A stretch of DNA of 10,961 bases from Acidobacteriota bacterium (GTDB taxonomy: Bacteria > Acidobacteriota > Vicinamibacteria > Vicinamibacterales > Vicinamibacteraceae), in NCBI GenBank assembly GCA_023427865.1, contig JAEYZV010000222.1, positions 1 to 10,961 on the forward strand, read 5' to 3'. Positions 1-6,548 of this stretch are shown here, one piece after another. Numbering within the stretch: position 1 is the stretch's first letter; each line of letters starts with the position of its first letter. The position numbers and the translations under genes are program-made. The notes below the pieces were generated by a model. The model had not been told where the DNA came from and searched no databases. It worked only from the letters and a program-made list of their open reading frames with translations.

Positions 1-43
1 GATCGACGCGGGGAGTCATGACGACGTGTGCGTGTGCGTTCAT
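1..43 (-). CDS. 5' fragment of a leftward gene, possible ECF41 target
   Basis: Only the first codons are inside the window. Read leftward, an ATG at 43-41 opens MNAHAHVVMTPRVD with no stop before the edge, and a second in-frame ATG lies at 19-17 (MTPRVD). A promoter-like TGTCACA-N15-CGTC motif ends 8 nt upstream of the first ATG. A transcript from it would be nearly leaderless for the first ATG or carry about a 25-nt leader for the second; neither start has a clear Shine-Dalgarno sequence. ECF41 sigma genes usually sit beside carboxymuconolactone decarboxylase, oxidoreductase or epimerase genes that they control. The start 'MTPRVD' resembles N-termini of AhpD/carboxymuconolactone-decarboxylase-like proteins as I remember them. 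The product is therefore an inference from context; fourteen codons cannot establish it. Confidence 0.35.
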   Translation of the reverse strand, partial: MNAHAHVVMTPRVD

Positions 44-51
44 GCCCCGTA

Positions 52-77
52 GACGGGCGAGCGCACGTGTTGTGACA
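52..77 (-). promoter_or_regulatory. ECF41-type promoter, proximal copy
   Basis: On the minus strand TGTCACA (77-71) is followed after exactly 15 nt by CGTC (55-52). This matches the ECF41 target motif as I recall it (TGTCACA at -35, CGTC at -10, about 16 nt apart) and matches the copy in front of the sigma gene in this window. It points at the truncated leftward gene whose first ATG is at 43-41. Confidence 0.6.
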
Positions 78-83
78 GGCACT

Positions 84-125
84 GGGGGAATCGGGAACCG
101 GGAACCGGGAACCGGGTATCGGGTA
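84..125. repeat. Heptamer tandem repeat, six units
   Basis: Six consecutive 7-nt units run gggggaa, tcgggaa, ccgggaa, ccgggaa, ccgggta, tcgggta. The array sits between the two ECF41-type promoter copies, so changes in unit number would alter the length of any leader transcribed from the distal copy. A related ccgggta/gcgggta array closes the window at 10941-10961. Confidence 0.85.
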
Positions 126-135
126 CCGTTCGTAG

Positions 136-156
136 CCGTCGGGCCCTGCCCGACGG
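136..156. repeat. Perfect inverted repeat, 9-bp stem
   Basis: CCGTCGGGC (136-144) and GCCCGACGG (148-156) form a perfect 9-bp stem with a 3-nt loop. No T-tract follows on either strand, so it is not a convincing intrinsic terminator. It overlaps the -10 element of the distal ECF41-type promoter copy, and a transcript from that promoter would start inside the hairpin. Confidence 0.7.
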
Positions 157-177
157 GCGAGCTCGCGTGTCGTGACA
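152..177 (-). promoter_or_regulatory. ECF41-type promoter, distal copy
   Basis: On the minus strand TGTCACG (177-171) is followed after 15 nt by CGTC (155-152). The -35 differs from the proximal copy by its last base. The surrounding 30 bp (151-180) align with 51-80 at an offset of exactly 100 bp with most bases identical, including 12 of 15 spacer positions. The segment therefore looks like a duplicated promoter rather than two independent sites. Confidence 0.5.
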
Positions 178-198
178 GCGAACCGGTGCGCGCGGTAT

Positions 199-226
199 GA
201 AGGCCGAAGGCCGAATGACGAAGGCC
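199..226. repeat. Heptamer tandem repeat, four units
   Basis: Four 7-nt units read gaaggcc, gaaggcc, gaatgac, gaaggcc. The array begins 10 bp beyond the 3' end of the leftward sigma factor gene. It differs in sequence from the array at 84-125 but has the same 7-nt period. Confidence 0.85.
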
Positions 227-235
227 GGTCGTTCG

Positions 236-1108
236 CTATGGCAGCTTGGCCGGGTTCAGCACGACGTACACGCCGGCAATCCGGCCATCGTCGGTGTCGA
301 TGGCAAACGTCGCCCGCACCTGACCCTCGGCACGCAGCACGAGCCCCGGCTGACCGTTCACCCAGGCATGCTCCAGCGCGACACCATGGCGGTCGTAGAT
401 GCGCTGCAGGCCGAGCGCGAGCCGCGCCACGCGCTGCGCCCCCTCGATCGGACGCGGCGACGCATGCACGACGCCGCCGCCATCGGCGGTCCAGACGACG
501 TCGGGCGTGAAGAGTTGCAGCAGCGCGGCCTCGTCCTGCGCCTGCAGGGCTGCGGTGAACGTGTCGAGGAGCTGCCGGTGCCCGTCGGCACTCGCTTCGA
601 ACCGCCGCTGCGTGCCCCGGACGCGCTGCCGCGCGCGATGCACGATCTGCCGGCAGGCCTGCTCGGACTTGCCCAGCGTGCGCGCGATGTCGGCGTAGCC
701 GGTGTCGAAGACGTCGTGCAGGAGGAAGGCCGCGCGCTCTTCCGGGGCAAGGCGTTCCAGCAACAGCAGGAATGCCTGCGAGAGGTCCGACGCGAACTCC
801 AGATGGTGGTCCGGTGACGGGGGCGCAGCGCCGAGCAGCGGATCGGGCAGCCATGGGCCGCTGTACGCCTCCCGGGCCGTACGTGCGGCCCGCAGGCGAT
901 CGATCGAGAGCCGCGTCGCCGTCGTCACCAGCCAGGCGGCCGGTTGGCGGATGGTGTCGCGTGGCGCCTGGTGCCAGCGGACGTACGTCTCCTGCACGAC
1001 GTCCTCGGCGTCGGCTCGCGACCCGAGCATGCGGTAGGCGAGCCCGAAGAGCCGGCCGCGGGCGGCCTCGAAGGCATCGGTATGCGTGTCGATCTGCCCG
1101 AGTTCCAT
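236..1108 (-). CDS. ECF41-family RNA polymerase sigma factor with SnoaL-like C-terminal domain
   Basis: A 290-aa extracytoplasmic-function sigma factor. Sigma region 2 lies at about residues 11-78 (core FGLAYRMLGSRADAEDVVQE) and region 4 at about 113-166, including the helix-turn-helix YADIARTLGKSEQACRQIVH. Three ECF41 hallmarks are visible: the linker motif YSGPWLPDP (82-90), DGGG (209-212) and a C-terminal NPAKL (285-289, family form NPDKL). Residues 175-290 form the NTF2/SnoaL-like extension that modulates activity in this group instead of a separate anti-sigma factor. The frame stays open upstream to 1585, but that part overlaps the divergent methyltransferase and is not sigma-like. The ATG at 1108 gives the normal family start, has GGTAGG upstream and lies 16 nt after a matching ECF41 promoter. 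Target identity is unknown; the leftward neighbour is the likely candidate. Confidence 0.95.
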   Translation of the reverse strand: MELGQIDTHTDAFEAARGRLFGLAYRMLGSRADAEDVVQETYVRWHQAPRDTIRQPAAWLVTTATRLSIDRLRAARTAREAYSGPWLPDPLLGAAPPSPDHHLEFASDLSQAFLLLLERLAPEERAAFLLHDVFDTGYADIARTLGKSEQACRQIVHRARQRVRGTQRRFEASADGHRQLLDTFTAALQAQDEAALLQLFTPDVVWTADGGGVVHASPRPIEGAQRVARLALGLQRIYDRHGVALEHAWVNGQPGLVLRAEGQVRATFAIDTDDGRIAGVYVVLNPAKLP

Positions 1109-1124
1109 GGTGCTACCTACCCAT

Positions 1125-1150
1125 GACGGCCGGCGGAGCCGGTTGTGACA
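1125..1150 (-). promoter_or_regulatory. ECF41-type autoregulatory promoter of the sigma gene
   Basis: On the minus strand TGTCACA (1150-1144), a 15-nt spacer and CGTC (1128-1125) sit directly upstream of the sigma factor ATG at 1108. The motif is the one reported for ECF41 targets and agrees in spacing with both copies near the left edge. A start about 7 nt beyond CGTC gives a leader of roughly 10 nt containing GGTAGG. Confidence 0.65.
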
Positions 1151-1242
1151 GGGCACGCGATTCTGGCCGCCAAGCTCTGCCGTCGACTGTCGGTCAAGCC
1201 GTCCAGACGCGCTCGCGGACACCCCCCGCGACGACCGATCGG

Positions 1243-1267
1243 GGTGAGAATGCCGGGAACACTCACC
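1243..1267. other. Short inverted repeat before the methyltransferase RBS
   Basis: GGTGAG (1243-1248) and CTCACC (1262-1267) are complementary 6-mers separated by 13 nt and abut the Shine-Dalgarno GGAGG at 1268-1272. This could be a small operator or an mRNA hairpin. At this length and GC content chance is a fair alternative. Confidence 0.3.
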
Positions 1268-1280
1268 GGAGGTCACCCGC

Positions 1281-1946
1281 ATGCCCGCACTCGCGCGCCT
1301 TGCCGCCGCCGCGCTCTTCGCCGCCACGGCTACGATGACGCCCCTTGCACGACCTGCGCAACGTCCCGGGGACCAGGGCGCGCTCGACGCCAGGGTCAAG
1401 GCCTTCCTCGCCGAGAAGGCCGGCACCTGGCGCGACCTCAACGTCCCAGCCTCCGACGGGCAACTGCTGCACGACCTCGTCGTGAAGGGCAAGTACACGC
1501 GCGCCCTCGAAATTGGCACGTCCACCGGCCACTCGGGGATCTGGATCGCGTGGGCGCTCAGCAAGACCGGCGGAAAGCTCATCACCGTCGAGGTCGACGA
1601 GGCGCGTCACCGTGAAGCGTTGAAGAACTTCGAGGCGGCAGGGCTGAGCGCGTTCGTCGACGCCAGACTCGGCGACGCACACGCAATCGTGCCCTCGCTG
1701 CCCGGTCCGTTCGACTTCGTCTTCAGCGACGCCGACAAGGACTGGTACCCGAACTACTTCAAGGCCGTATTCCCGAAGCTCACCGTCGGTGGCTGCTACA
1801 CCACCCACAACATCAGCGAAGCGGGGCGACGAGGCGTCGTGGGATCGCGCGAGTACCTTGCGCTGCTCCGAAGCACTCCGAACACGGAGACCACCGTGGA
1901 CGAGCGCGGCGGAGGCCTCGCCATCACGTACAAGCGCGGCGCCTGA
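1281..1946 (+). CDS. O-methyltransferase-like class I SAM-dependent enzyme with export signal
   Basis: A 221-aa protein with a Rossmann methyltransferase core. Motif I is LEIGTSTGHSG (76-86), the acidic post-II strand is ITVEVD (101-106), and motif IV is FVFSDADKD (146-154), where D150 matches the first metal-binding Asp of COMT/CCoAOMT-type O-methyltransferases. The usual second metal pair Asp-Asn appears here as H176-N177. Residues 1-27 look like a Sec signal: a short Arg, a hydrophobic Ala/Leu run, then ARPAQ as a possible signal peptidase site. This is odd because SAM is cytoplasmic. The start is supported by GGAGG (1268-1272), 8 nt before ATG. It is divergent from the sigma gene, and fdhD follows 35 nt downstream, so co-transcription is possible. 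The substrate cannot be told. The fold call is firm; catalysis and location are uncertain. Confidence 0.85.
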   Translation: MPALARLAAAALFAATATMTPLARPAQRPGDQGALDARVKAFLAEKAGTWRDLNVPASDGQLLHDLVVKGKYTRALEIGTSTGHSGIWIAWALSKTGGKLITVEVDEARHREALKNFEAAGLSAFVDARLGDAHAIVPSLPGPFDFVFSDADKDWYPNYFKAVFPKLTVGGCYTTHNISEAGRRGVVGSREYLALLRSTPNTETTVDERGGGLAITYKRGA

Positions 1947-1981
1947 AGCAGCCTGAGTCCGGGTGCCGGTAAGATCGGCCG

Positions 1982-2797
1982 ATGTCGATCTCCTGGCGGG
2001 AAGTGGACGTCGTGCGCCTCCGCGACGAGGCGCGCGCCGCCACCACCGACCACGTCGCCGCGGAAGCTCCACTCGAAATCCGCCTGCACGGGCAGCCCTT
2101 CGTCGTGACGATGCGGACGCCGGGCGACGACGAGGCACTCGCGGCCGGGTTCCTGCTGTCGGAAGGGGTCGTCACGTCCGGTGCCGACATCGGCGACATC
2201 AGCCACCCGACATCCACCGACAATCCGGACGCGCACGTCGTCGACGTCGCGCTGCAAGGTGCCGTCACGGCCCGCCTGTCCGAGGTGCTCGCCGGTCGTC
2301 GTCACGTGACCGCGACGTCGGCCTGCGGCGTGTGCGGGCGGCCGTCGGCCGACGCACTCGCCTTCTCGGCGGCGCCCATCACGGCCACCTGGCGCATCTC
2401 CGCCGACCTGCTGACCACGCTTCCCGGCGTGCTGCGCAAGCGCCAGGCGGTGTTCGATCGGACGGGCGGGCTGCACGCTGCCGGCGTGTTCACGAGCGAC
2501 GGCACGCTCGTCGGGATCGCCGAGGACGTGGGCCGCCACAATGCCGTGGACAAGGTGCTCGGACGCCTCCTCCTGCAGGATCGCCTGCCGCTCGCGTCGC
2601 ACCTGCTGTGCGTCAGCGGGCGCGCGTCGTTCGAGCTCGTGCAGAAGGCCGTGATGGCGGGGATGCCGATGCTCGTTGCCGTCTCCGCACCGTCCAGCCT
2701 CGCCGTCGACCTCGCACGCGAGCGCAACGTCACGCTTGCCGGCTTCGTTCGCGATGGCGGCTGCAACGTGTACACCCACCCGCACCGGATCGCCTGA
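1982..2797 (+). CDS. fdhD: Formate dehydrogenase accessory sulfurtransferase FdhD
   Basis: A 271-aa protein of typical family length. FdhD accepts sulfur from the IscS desulfurase and transfers it to the molybdenum of Mo-bisMGD before the cofactor enters formate dehydrogenase-type enzymes. The catalytic CxxC is present in TSACGVCGRPS (C115, C118), matching the pair in E. coli FdhD. Other family signatures are DEALAAGFLLSEGV (50-63), GGLHAAGVF (162-170) and EDVGRHNAVDKVLG (181-194). There is no signal peptide, as expected for a cytoplasmic chaperone-enzyme. The ribosome binding site is weak (GGTAAG about 12 nt upstream), but no better in-frame start is visible and the N-terminus fits the family. 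The molybdoenzyme gene begins 4 nt after the stop, so the two are almost certainly one transcription unit. Confidence 0.97.
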   Translation: MSISWREVDVVRLRDEARAATTDHVAAEAPLEIRLHGQPFVVTMRTPGDDEALAAGFLLSEGVVTSGADIGDISHPTSTDNPDAHVVDVALQGAVTARLSEVLAGRRHVTATSACGVCGRPSADALAFSAAPITATWRISADLLTTLPGVLRKRQAVFDRTGGLHAAGVFTSDGTLVGIAEDVGRHNAVDKVLGRLLLQDRLPLASHLLCVSGRASFELVQKAVMAGMPMLVAVSAPSSLAVDLARERNVTLAGFVRDGGCNVYTHPHRIA

Positions 2798-2801
2798 ACG
2801 C

Positions 2802-5003
2802 ATGTTCCTCTTCGGTCTCGACACGCAGAAGCCACGGCACTACCGCGACATGCTCCGGGTGATGTGGGAGAACCGCGACCAGCTGCCGTTCGCGTGGCGC
2901 ATCCTCCGCAACGGCGTGTGCGATGGGTGCGCGCTCGGCACGTCCGGCCTGTCGGACTGGACCATCGACGGCACCCACCTGTGCATGGTGCGGCTGGAGC
3001 TGATGCGGCTCAACACCGCACCGGCGCTCGACACCGCGCGGCTCGCCGACGTGCGACCGCTGGCGACAGCGACATCGGCGGGCTTGCGTGCGCTCGGGCG
3101 GCTGCCGGAGCCGCTGCTTCGCCGGCCCGGCGAGTATGGATTCCGTGTCGTGTCGTGGGACGAGGCGCTCGACCGCATCGCCGAAGAGGCACGGCAGGTC
3201 GACCCACGGCGCGCGGCGTTCTTCATGACCTCGCGCGGCATCACCAACGAGGTGTACTACGCAGCGCAGAAGGCGGCGAGGTGCCTTGGCACCAACAACA
3301 TCGACAACGCCGCACGGCTGTGCCATGCCGCCTCGACGAGTGCGATGAAGGCGGCGCTCGGCTACGGTGCGTCGACGTGCAGCTACGCCGACTGGCTGCA
3401 CGCCGACCTCATCGTCTTCTTCGGGTCCAACGTCGCCAACAACCAGCCGGTGACGACGAAGTACCTGCACGAGGCGAAGAAGAACGGCGCACAGGTCGCC
3501 GTCGTCAACACCTATCGAGAGCCGGGGCTGGCGCGCTACTGGGTGCCGTCGGTCGCTTCGAGCGCCCTGTTCGGCACGCGCATCGCCGACCACTGGTTCG
3601 ACGTGCACACGGGCGGCGACCTCGCCTTCCTCGTCGGCGTGCTGCGCGCGCTCATCGAGGGGGGCGGCGTGGACGAGGCGTTCGTGCGCGAGCAGACGAC
3701 GGGATTCGACGAGGCACGCGACCGCGCGCTCGCCTCCGACTGGCCCACGCTCGAGCGCGACAGCGGCGCGTCGCGCGAGCGCATGGAGGCGTTCGCACGG
3801 CTGCTCGTCTCGCGCCCCAACGCGGTGCTCGTCTGGTCGATGGGGCTCACGCAGCATGCGCACGGCGTGCAGACGGTGAGCGCGCTGCTCAACGTGGGCC
3901 TGGCGCGCGGCCTTCCGGGCCGGCCCAACCGCGGGCTCGTGCCGATTCGCGGCCACTCTGGTGTGCAGGGTGGGGCCGAAGTCGGGTGCGTACCGTCGAT
4001 CGATGCGGCCACCGCCGAGCGCTGGCGCGACGTCTGGGGCTTCGACGTGCCGGCGACGAACGGATGGACCACGGCGGAGATGATCGAGCACGCCGCCGAC
4101 GGCGACGTGGATCTCTTCTGGATCGTCGGTGGCAACTTCCTCGAGACGCTGCCCGACGAGGCGCGATCGCGTGCGGCGTTGCGACGCCCGCGCCTTCGCA
4201 TCCACCAGGACATCGTGCTCTCGTCGGCGATGCTCGCCGGGAGCGATGGCGACGTGCTGATCCTGCCTGCGGCCACGCGCTACGAGTCGCCAGGTGGGGG
4301 CACCGAGACGTCCACGGAGCGGCGCATCATCTTCTCGCCGGAGATCCGCGGGAGGCGCATCGGATCGGCACGGCCCGAGTGGCAGGTGTTCGGCGAGGCG
4401 ATGGCACGCGCCTGGCCAGATCGCGCGCACCAGGTGCGCTTCAGGAGTGCTGCGGAGATCCGCGCGGAGATCGCGCGGGCGGTTCCACTCTACGCCGGCA
4501 TCGAGAGGCTGGCGGCCAAGGGCGACCAGGTGCAGTGGGGCGGCCGCACGCTGTTTGCCGACGGGCGCTTCGCCACGCCCGACGGCCGGGCCCGCTTCGC
4601 GCCGATCGATGCGACGCGGCCGGCGCACGCCGCGGTCGTCGAGTACGACGCGGCGACCGATGCCTCACGAACGTTCCGCGTGTCCACACGTCGCGGCAAG
4701 CAGTTCAACTCGATGGTGCATCGCGACGTCGATCCGCTCACCGGCGCGCGGCGTGACGACATCCTCATCAGCGACGAGGACCTTGCGCGACTCCAGTTGA
4801 GCGAGGGCGCCACCGTCACGCTGCAGGCGCGGGCCGGAAGCTTCACGGGCCGGCTGCGCGCCGCGCCCGTCAAGCCGGGCAACCTCGAGGTGCACTGGCC
4901 GGAGGGCAACGTGCTGCTCTCCGCGTCGGCCATCGACCATGTGTCGATGGAGCCGGACTACAACGCGGTGGTAACCCTACGGCCTGCGCGGCTGCCCCGC
5001 TAG
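2802..5003 (+). CDS. FdhF/YdeP-family molybdopterin oxidoreductase
   Basis: A 733-aa Mo-bisMGD oxidoreductase, close in length to E. coli YdeP. N-terminal CDGCALG (C40, C43) plus C61 in THLCMVRL resemble the iron-sulfur ligand set of this subfamily. ARLCHAAS (171-178) aligns with the segment of formate dehydrogenase H that holds selenocysteine, so C174 is the probable Mo ligand. IRGHSGVQGGAEVG (382-395) is a pterin-binding stretch, and about 620-733 is the dinucleotide-binding C-terminal domain (GKQFNSMVH, ending LRPARLPR). There is no Tat signal, so it is cytoplasmic. The frame opens at 2676 inside fdhD, but ATG 2802 restores the family N-terminus (MFLFGLDTQKPRHYRDMLRV). No electron-transfer or membrane subunit is nearby, so the physiological substrate and partner remain unknown; YdeP relatives are linked to acid resistance. 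The stop TAG lies in a repeat. Confidence 0.93.
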   Translation: MFLFGLDTQKPRHYRDMLRVMWENRDQLPFAWRILRNGVCDGCALGTSGLSDWTIDGTHLCMVRLELMRLNTAPALDTARLADVRPLATATSAGLRALGRLPEPLLRRPGEYGFRVVSWDEALDRIAEEARQVDPRRAAFFMTSRGITNEVYYAAQKAARCLGTNNIDNAARLCHAASTSAMKAALGYGASTCSYADWLHADLIVFFGSNVANNQPVTTKYLHEAKKNGAQVAVVNTYREPGLARYWVPSVASSALFGTRIADHWFDVHTGGDLAFLVGVLRALIEGGGVDEAFVREQTTGFDEARDRALASDWPTLERDSGASRERMEAFARLLVSRPNAVLVWSMGLTQHAHGVQTVSALLNVGLARGLPGRPNRGLVPIRGHSGVQGGAEVGCVPSIDAATAERWRDVWGFDVPATNGWTTAEMIEHAADGDVDLFWIVGGNFLETLPDEARSRAALRRPRLRIHQDIVLSSAMLAGSDGDVLILPAATRYESPGGGTETSTERRIIFSPEIRGRRIGSARPEWQVFGEAMARAWPDRAHQVRFRSAAEIRAEIARAVPLYAGIERLAAKGDQVQWGGRTLFADGRFATPDGRARFAPIDATRPAHAAVVEYDAATDASRTFRVSTRRGKQFNSMVHRDVDPLTGARRDDILISDEDLARLQLSEGATVTLQARAGSFTGRLRAAPVKPGNLEVHWPEGNVLLSASAIDHVSMEPDYNAVVTLRPARLPR

Positions 5004-5092
5004 GGCCGGCTATCCCCGGTAGGGCCGGCTGTCCCAGCCGGGCCTTCACGATCTGTCCCAGCCGGGCCTCACGCATGTTCCAGCCGGCCGAC
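5001..5092. repeat. REP-like palindrome cluster between convergent genes
   Basis: GGCCGGCT (5023-5030) pairs with AGCCGGGCC (5036-5044) around a 5-nt loop, with one bulged G. On the minus strand the hairpin is followed by the tail CCGGCCCTACCGGGG, the same architecture as the element at 9317-9347. Partial copies of the right arm follow: CTGTCCCAGCCGGGCC at 5029-5044 and again at 5053-5068, and TGTTCCAGCCGG at 5077-5088. The region lies between the convergent oxidoreductase and LRR genes and could act as a bidirectional stop, though no T-tract is present. Confidence 0.75.
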
Positions 5093-5098
5093 GTGGCC

Positions 5099-5158
5099 AC
5101 GCTCGGAGAGCGGGCCCTACCGTCGGGGACGCTCGGAGAGTGGGCCCTACCGTCGGAG
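5099..5158. repeat. 30-bp direct tandem duplication
   Basis: Units 5099-5128 and 5129-5158 start ACGCTCGGAGAG and match at 28 of 30 positions (differences c/t at 5111/5141 and g/a at 5127/5157). Each contains GGGCCCTACCGTCGG, related to the tail of the REP-like elements elsewhere in the window. Together with the preceding palindromes they fill the gap 5004-5177; no gene is visible there. Confidence 0.9.
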
Positions 5159-5177
5159 CCGCGAGACGGCGCGGAGA

Positions 5178-6521
5178 TCACGACTCGATGTCGACGACGA
5201 CATCGGCTCGGAACGCCGTGCGCACCGCCGGCGTGACGGCCTTGCTGTTCACGCGCAGCTGCTGCAGTCGCGGCAGGCGGGCGAGGTGAGCGATTCCGGT
5301 GTTCGTCAGCCGATGGCAGTTGTCGAACGTCACGCGCTCGAGCGCCTCGTTACGCGATAGCAGCTCGGGCGTCCGATCGGTGACCTGCGTGTAGCTGTTG
5401 AAGTACGACCGCAGCGCGGTGAGTCCGCCGAGATGTTCGGTCGCCACATCGGTCGTGTCGCGACAGTACATCAGCACGAGCGATTCGAGCGCGACGCACT
5501 GGCCGATGTGGCGATAGCCCGCATCGGGCACGTCCATCGGCATCAACTCACGGAGCGCGGGGAAGCGCGGCAGCGTCGCGAGCCCCTCGTCGTCCACGTT
5601 CAGGCAGCTCACCGACAGCGCGCGCAGCCGCGGCATCTCCGACAGCGCGATGAATCCGCGCCGTCGCAGGTTGTGGCAACGCCGACCCCAGATGTACTCG
5701 ATCGACGACGATCTGCCGAGGGCGGCGAATCCGTCGTCTCCCGCGACGGTGTCCTGCGCGCCGAGGAATCGCAGGCGGGGCATGGCCGCGATGTGCGGCA
5801 TCCAGTCGTCCTTGGCATCGGCCGCGAGCCAGCCGAGGCGCGGCAGCGGCACGAGCGCCGCCATGCCGGCGGCCGTAATCGCCAGCTCCCGGGCATCGAC
5901 GTTCAACGCAAACAGCCCGTCGAGCCCTTGCAGGTGCGCCAGCCCGCGGTCGGTGAACGTCCCGCGGAGGCTGAGATACGTGGGTCCGGCCTCGTAGCTG
6001 AGCAAGGCCATCGTTTCCTCGCCGCCCTGCCACGTCCTGAAGGCAGGCCAGGCGTGCAACCCCGCCAGGCCGGCATCGGTGAGGCCGTCGCCACTGTGGA
6101 ACGTGCACAGGTTCGCCTTGCCGGCGAGCGCGTACACGGCGGCATCACCCGCGGCGGTCCTCGCGAGATCGACCGATCGCAAGGCGTCGCAGCCGCGCAG
6201 GACCACCATGCCCGCATCGGTCACGCGCGTGCCCCGGAGGGAAAGCGTCTCGAGCGACGGCAAGGTGCGCAGGACGTCCAGCGCACGGTCGGTCACCGCC
6301 GTGTCCGCGAGATTCAGGTGCCGGAGCGACACGAGTCCCCCGAGCGCCAGGACGCCTTCGTCGGTCACCGCCCTGGATCCCGACGCGTCGAGACGCAGGA
6401 GGTGCTCGACGCGACGAACGTCGCGCAACATGGCATCGGTCATCTGCCATGGCGCCTCGAGTTCGGGCGCGGGCGACTGCGCCAGCGCGTGGAGGACGTC
6501 CGACCAGTCGCGCGCATCCAT
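5178..6521 (-). CDS. Cytoplasmic leucine-rich-repeat protein
   Basis: A 447-aa protein built almost entirely of leucine-rich repeats from about residue 45 to 430. The clearest units are about 24 residues of the form VTDxGLxxLxxLxxLxxLxLxxT: VTDEGVLALGGLVSLRHLNL, then VTDRALDVL and VTDAGMVVL. Central units are more degenerate, and later ones regain LTNTGIAHLARLPRLQQLRV. There is no signal peptide or membrane segment, so a cytoplasmic binding scaffold is likely; the partner is unknown. ATG 6521 is chosen over longer frames because AGGGAGG lies 6 nt upstream (6534-6528 on the minus strand) and the upstream extension would overlap the divergent decarboxylase gene and carries no LRR. The gene starts 43 bp from the polyamine cluster and may share its promoter region. 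No enzymatic domain is seen, and function cannot be assigned. Confidence 0.87.
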   Translation of the reverse strand: MDARDWSDVLHALAQSPAPELEAPWQMTDAMLRDVRRVEHLLRLDASGSRAVTDEGVLALGGLVSLRHLNLADTAVTDRALDVLRTLPSLETLSLRGTRVTDAGMVVLRGCDALRSVDLARTAAGDAAVYALAGKANLCTFHSGDGLTDAGLAGLHAWPAFRTWQGGEETMALLSYEAGPTYLSLRGTFTDRGLAHLQGLDGLFALNVDARELAITAAGMAALVPLPRLGWLAADAKDDWMPHIAAMPRLRFLGAQDTVAGDDGFAALGRSSSIEYIWGRRCHNLRRRGFIALSEMPRLRALSVSCLNVDDEGLATLPRFPALRELMPMDVPDAGYRHIGQCVALESLVLMYCRDTTDVATEHLGGLTALRSYFNSYTQVTDRTPELLSRNEALERVTFDNCHRLTNTGIAHLARLPRLQQLRVNSKAVTPAVRTAFRADVVVDIES

Positions 6522-6548
6522 CACGAGCCTCCCTGGGAACCTGCCTCG

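Noticed and set aside
136..156. Intrinsic terminator for the sigma factor gene
   Set aside because: The stem is perfect but no T-tract follows on the minus strand, and it lies 80 nt past the stop overlapping a promoter-like motif.
84..226. CRISPR-like array near the left edge
   Set aside because: The repeats are adjacent 7-nt units without spacers, so they are microsatellites.
1109..1585. Upstream extension of the sigma factor frame to 1585
   Set aside because: It has no sigma-like sequence, runs antisense through the methyltransferase, and would place the ECF41 promoter and GGTAGG inside the gene.
2676..2801. Earlier in-frame start of the FdhF/YdeP gene inside fdhD
   Set aside because: The extra 42 residues are Pro/Ser/Thr-rich shadow sequence of fdhD. 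The ATG at 2802 gives a family-like N-terminus.
2730..4756. Long open frames of over 600 codons on both strands across the oxidoreductase gene
   Set aside because: High GC removes stop codons in alternative frames. Their Arg/Ala-rich products lack any motif, while the real frame carries the complete set of family signatures.
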